Below, one piece after another: positions 6,969-9,169 of a DNA stretch of 9,169 nucleotides. The DNA is from Chloroflexota bacterium. Its GTDB lineage: Bacteria; Chloroflexota; Limnocylindria; Limnocylindrales; CSP1-4. The stretch lies in contig JAICUV010000130.1 of NCBI GenBank assembly GCA_025935655.1, positions 1 to 9,169 on the forward strand, written 5' to 3'. The position numbers and the translations under genes are program-made. How positions within the stretch are numbered: position 1 is the first letter of the stretch; the number at the start of each line of letters is the position of its first letter. Under the pieces are notes generated by a model that saw nothing but the letters and a program-made list of their open reading frames with translations, ran no database searches and had not been told where the DNA came from.

Positions 6969-7919
6969 GTGCAGGAGCGCCGCCCGCCCCATCCCAGGAA
7001 CGACCTGAACGAGCTGTCCGGAGAGGAGTGGCTCTACTTCACGAAGTCGGTCTGGACGACGGCGTACCCGTCGGAGCTCGGCCACGCTCGACGGCGCGTC
7101 CACGGGGCGAACAAGCCGCCACGGCTGATGGCCCGGCTGATCGAGTTCTTCACCCGGAGCGGCGAGCTCGTCCTGGACCCCTTCGCCGGGGTCGGCGGGA
7201 CGCTCCTCGGGGCGGCGATCTCCCGGGGTCCCCGCCGCGCCATCGGGCTTGAGCTGGATCCGCGCTGGGTCGCGGTGTTCCACGAGACCGTCGCCGCGCT
7301 CCAGGCGGAGCGGGACGGCGCGGGCCCGCTCCTCGCGGATCTCGGACCCAACGACCCGGGCGGCGTCCGCTCGTTCCACCCGGCCGGTCTCGAGATGCGC
7401 CTCGGCGACGCCCGGGAGCTCCTGCGGGCCATTCCCGACGCCTCCGTGGACCTCGTGGCCACCGATCCGCCGTACAACGTCCAGCTGCCGATGACGATGG
7501 CGGGTGGCAGGCTCGCCGAGGCACACGCCAATCGACGGACCGGCTACGCGATGGTCAGCGACCTCGGGGCGGACCTCGCCAACCTCCCGGACTACCCGGC
7601 GTTCCTCGACGCGATGGGCGGCATCTTCGACGAGGTCAACCGCGTGCTCCGCCCCGGGCGCTATGCGGTGCTCATCGTCCGCGACGCCTACCAGGACGGA
7701 CGCTACCTGTTCACGGCCGCCGACCTGGCCGCCCGCGCCGACGCGGCCGGCCTCGTGCCCAAGGGCGACATCGCCTGGTACCAGGCGGGCACCCGGCTCC
7801 GGCCGTACGGCTATCCGCGGACGTTCGTGCCCAACATCGCGCACCAGCACATCGTGGTGCTGCGCAGGCCTCCCGAGGCCCGGCCCCGGAGGTCGAGACC
7901 CGCCGCGGCGGGCGCCTAG
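6969..7919 (+). CDS. Solitary DNA methyltransferase (N4/N6 amino-MTase family)
   Basis: A 316-residue S-adenosylmethionine-dependent methyltransferase of the N6-adenine/N4-cytosine DNA methylase superfamily. The SAM-binding motif I is DPFAGVGGT (70-78), followed by a second strand ending in GLELD (93-97), and the catalytic motif IV is DPPYN (166-170). The order, motif I before IV, differs from beta-class enzymes, in which DPPY comes first. The N-terminal NELSGEEWLYFTKS region (14-27) and ANKPPRLM (47-54) precede motif I. Residues ~190-300 finish the Rossmann fold, and the last ~15 residues are a basic Arg/Pro/Ala tail. No restriction endonuclease or specificity subunit is adjacent, so it looks like an orphan enzyme; the target sequence cannot be read from the protein. 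An RNA-modifying role is a less likely alternative. Start GTG 6969 is chosen for its TACCCT box and because no better start lies upstream. It is divergent from the LuxR-type regulator. Confidence 0.87.
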   Translation: MQERRPPHPRNDLNELSGEEWLYFTKSVWTTAYPSELGHARRRVHGANKPPRLMARLIEFFTRSGELVLDPFAGVGGTLLGAAISRGPRRAIGLELDPRWVAVFHETVAALQAERDGAGPLLADLGPNDPGGVRSFHPAGLEMRLGDARELLRAIPDASVDLVATDPPYNVQLPMTMAGGRLAEAHANRRTGYAMVSDLGADLANLPDYPAFLDAMGGIFDEVNRVLRPGRYAVLIVRDAYQDGRYLFTAADLAARADAAGLVPKGDIAWYQAGTRLRPYGYPRTFVPNIAHQHIVVLRRPPEARPRRSRPAAAGA

Positions 7920-9169
7920 GCCTCGCCGAGCTGGCGCCGCTGCTCCGTGTAGGCGCGGAGGACGTCCTCGAACCCGCCCACGACGGGGCCGTCGTCGCCC
8001 GAGGTCCAGGTGCTCCCGGCCTGCGTGGACGGGTCGATGACCGTGTCCCCGAGCGTCATCTTGTGCAGCCAGCCCTGGCTGCCGTCCGGGCACAGGACTC
8101 GCCAGTAGGTGCCGCGCTTCTCGAGCATGACCACCTCGTCGCCCTCGTCGAGGACGCCGATCTCGACCCCGCGGATCTCGTCGGGCGTGTCGAGCAGGCT
8201 CACCAGCCGGTAGCGGATGAGCCGGCGCTCCATCCCGTCGACGGCGTCGTTGCCATCCCCGGTGAAGCGCAGGCTCACGGCCGCCACGCCACCACCACGG
8301 TTGGGATCGGCCTTGCGCGCCTCGATCAGCGACGGCCGGCGCCAGCGTGGCAGGTGGCTGTCGAAGTCGGTCGCGCCCACGGCGCTCGGGGTGGCGGTGA
8401 CCGCCCGCACGGCGGTCGCGACCGCCGCGGCATCGGGCATGACGGGCGTACCCGCGTACGTGGCATCGGGGGAGAGGCCGGCGCCGCGGCGGGCGTTCTC
8501 GGCCAGGACGTCGTCCGGTGCGGGCGGCAGCTGGTCCTTGCGGCGCTTGCCGAACACGAGGAAGGCCATCGCCATCGTCACGCCGCCCGTCGTCACGACG
8601 GTCATCGGGAGCGCCTGGGCGATCACCGCGAACAGCGTGGACGGACCGCCGAGGCCCCCCGGCAGGCCGGTATCACCCGCGCCGGAGCCGCCCGGGCCGC
8701 CGCTACCGCCCTGACCGGACGGTCCGGAGCCGCCCTCGCCCGGGCCGTTGGCGCCCGGCACGAAGGCGATGAGCCCGTCGTCGGGCGACGGGGAGGGCGA
8801 CGGCGACGCGGTGGCGTCCCCGCCCCTCGCCGGCTTGGGCGTCGGCTTCACGGTTGGCCTGGACGTGGGTCTCGGCGTGGGCCTGGGCGTGGGCCTCGCG
8901 GTGGGCTGGGGCTTCGCGGTGGGCTTCGGGGTCGGCTTGGGCGTGGGCTTGGGCGTGGGCTTGGGGGTGGGCTTGGGCGTGGGTTTCGGCGTCGGCGTCG
9001 GCGCCGGGCTGACCGTGACGGTCCCGCCCGAGAGCTGGGCTTCGTGGCGCTTCTCGTCGGAGGCGAAGAAGGTGACGTCGTACGTCCCGGCCTTGAGCTT
9101 CGTCGAGTAGACGAACCGGCCGCCCTTCTTCCAGTCCTGCGAATCCGTGCTGGGGCGCATGTCGTGGAG
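7916..9169 (-). CDS. Membrane-anchored surface protein with Pro-rich stalk and SH3-like domain (5' partial)
   Basis: The reading frame is open to the right edge, so the visible 417 codons lack the N-terminus; the Met at 9160 is inside a beta-sandwich and is not the start. In order, numbered from that Met: residues 1-51 are the end of an Ig-like/adhesin-type domain (KLKAGTYDVTFFASD is typical); ~52-110 a TPKP/TPRP repeat stalk; ~111-173 a Ser/Pro then Gly-rich spacer; ~176-204 a single transmembrane segment followed by KRRKDQ; ~205-312 a low-complexity part containing a PRWRRPSL motif; and ~315-372 an SH3-like (SH3b) domain (RYRLVSLLDTP...YWRVLCPDGSQGWLH). The positive-inside rule puts the stalk outside and the SH3-like domain in the cytoplasm. 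Function is unknown; surface attachment or cell-envelope sensing is inferred. Its stop codon interlocks with that of the methyltransferase gene. Confidence 0.8.
   Translation of the reverse strand, partial: LHDMRPSTDSQDWKKGGRFVYSTKLKAGTYDVTFFASDEKRHEAQLSGGTVTVSPAPTPTPKPTPKPTPKPTPKPTPKPTPKPTAKPQPTARPTPRPTPRPTSRPTVKPTPKPARGGDATASPSPSPSPDDGLIAFVPGANGPGEGGSGPSGQGGSGGPGGSGAGDTGLPGGLGGPSTLFAVIAQALPMTVVTTGGVTMAMAFLVFGKRRKDQLPPAPDDVLAENARRGAGLSPDATYAGTPVMPDAAAVATAVRAVTATPSAVGATDFDSHLPRWRRPSLIEARKADPNRGGGVAAVSLRFTGDGNDAVDGMERRLIRYRLVSLLDTPDEIRGVEIGVLDEGDEVVMLEKRGTYWRVLCPDGSQGWLHKMTLGDTVIDPSTQAGSTWTSGDDGPVVGGFEDVLRAYTEQRRQLGEA
8831..9007 (-). repeat. 12-bp period tandem repeat coding a TPKP/TPRP stalk
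   Basis: About fifteen units of a 12-bp sequence encode Thr-Pro-Lys-Pro, drifting to TARP, TPRP, TSRP and TVKP in the later part. The half near 8935-8990 is nearly identical unit to unit, while the half near 8831-8930 is diverged, as expected when recent expansion happens at one side. The rigid, basic, extended stalk would carry the extracellular domain away from the membrane. Confidence 0.9.

Noticed and set aside
7899..7912. 14-bp perfect palindrome CCCGCCGCGGCGGG near the end of the methyltransferase
   Set aside because: It lies inside the coding tail (Arg-Pro-Ala-Ala-Ala), has no usable loop and no T-run; such palindromes are expected by chance at this GC content.
6699..8093. 464-codon minus-strand open frame
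   Set aside because: Runs through the methyltransferase in antisense and into two other genes; no domain is recognisable.
8831..9007. CRISPR-like array
   Set aside because: The 12-bp units are contiguous with no spacers and keep the reading frame, so this is a coding tandem repeat.
8748..9110. Plus-strand frame with a Val-Gly-Leu-Gly repeat resembling a hydrophobic repeat protein
   Set aside because: It is the reverse-strand reading of the TPKP stalk repeat; the minus-strand frame has proper domains on both sides.

Overview
The window is very GC-rich with strong G/C bias at third codon positions. Several features fit a soil or groundwater Chloroflexota lineage of the Limnocylindria type: a lipoprotein with an Ala/Ser/Pro linker, a surface protein with a long Thr-Pro-Lys-Pro stalk, an oversized ATPase/TPR/LuxR regulator, and starts that look leaderless behind TAnnnT boxes. 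A high-GC actinobacterium cannot be excluded. The placement is inference from style, not from a marker gene.

Layout from left to right. The 3' end of a BNR/Asp-box (sialidase-like) surface or secreted protein occupies about 1-443, with a likely reading-frame break near its beginning, and ends in a strong GC hairpin (457-483). A SulP-family anion transporter with a C-terminal STAS domain (548-2248, +) follows. It converges on a minus-strand block: an AlaX-type alanyl-tRNA editing protein (2255-3013), immediately preceded by a cupredoxin lipoprotein (3027-3539) with its own promoter and ribosome binding site, and upstream of that a 1091-residue ATPase/TPR/LuxR regulator (3616-6891). A 77-bp divergent promoter region separates the regulator from a solitary DNA methyltransferase (6969-7919, +). 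The methyltransferase ends by interlocking its stop codon with that of a minus-strand membrane-anchored surface protein (7916-9169, 5' end outside the window).

Functionally this looks like ordinary chromosomal housekeeping and accessory genes rather than one dedicated system. Anion uptake, mischarged-tRNA clearance, a copper protein and a regulator sit side by side without an obvious shared pathway. No phage, transposon, CRISPR, tRNA or rRNA feature was seen. The points that deserve a second look are the regulator's P-loop, which lacks its lysine; the AlaX zinc motif, which has Asp in place of Cys; the same spacing of a TAnnnT-like box 6 nt before three start codons; the CTAG shared by two convergent stop codons; and the predicted cytoplasmic placement of an SH3-like domain in the last gene.
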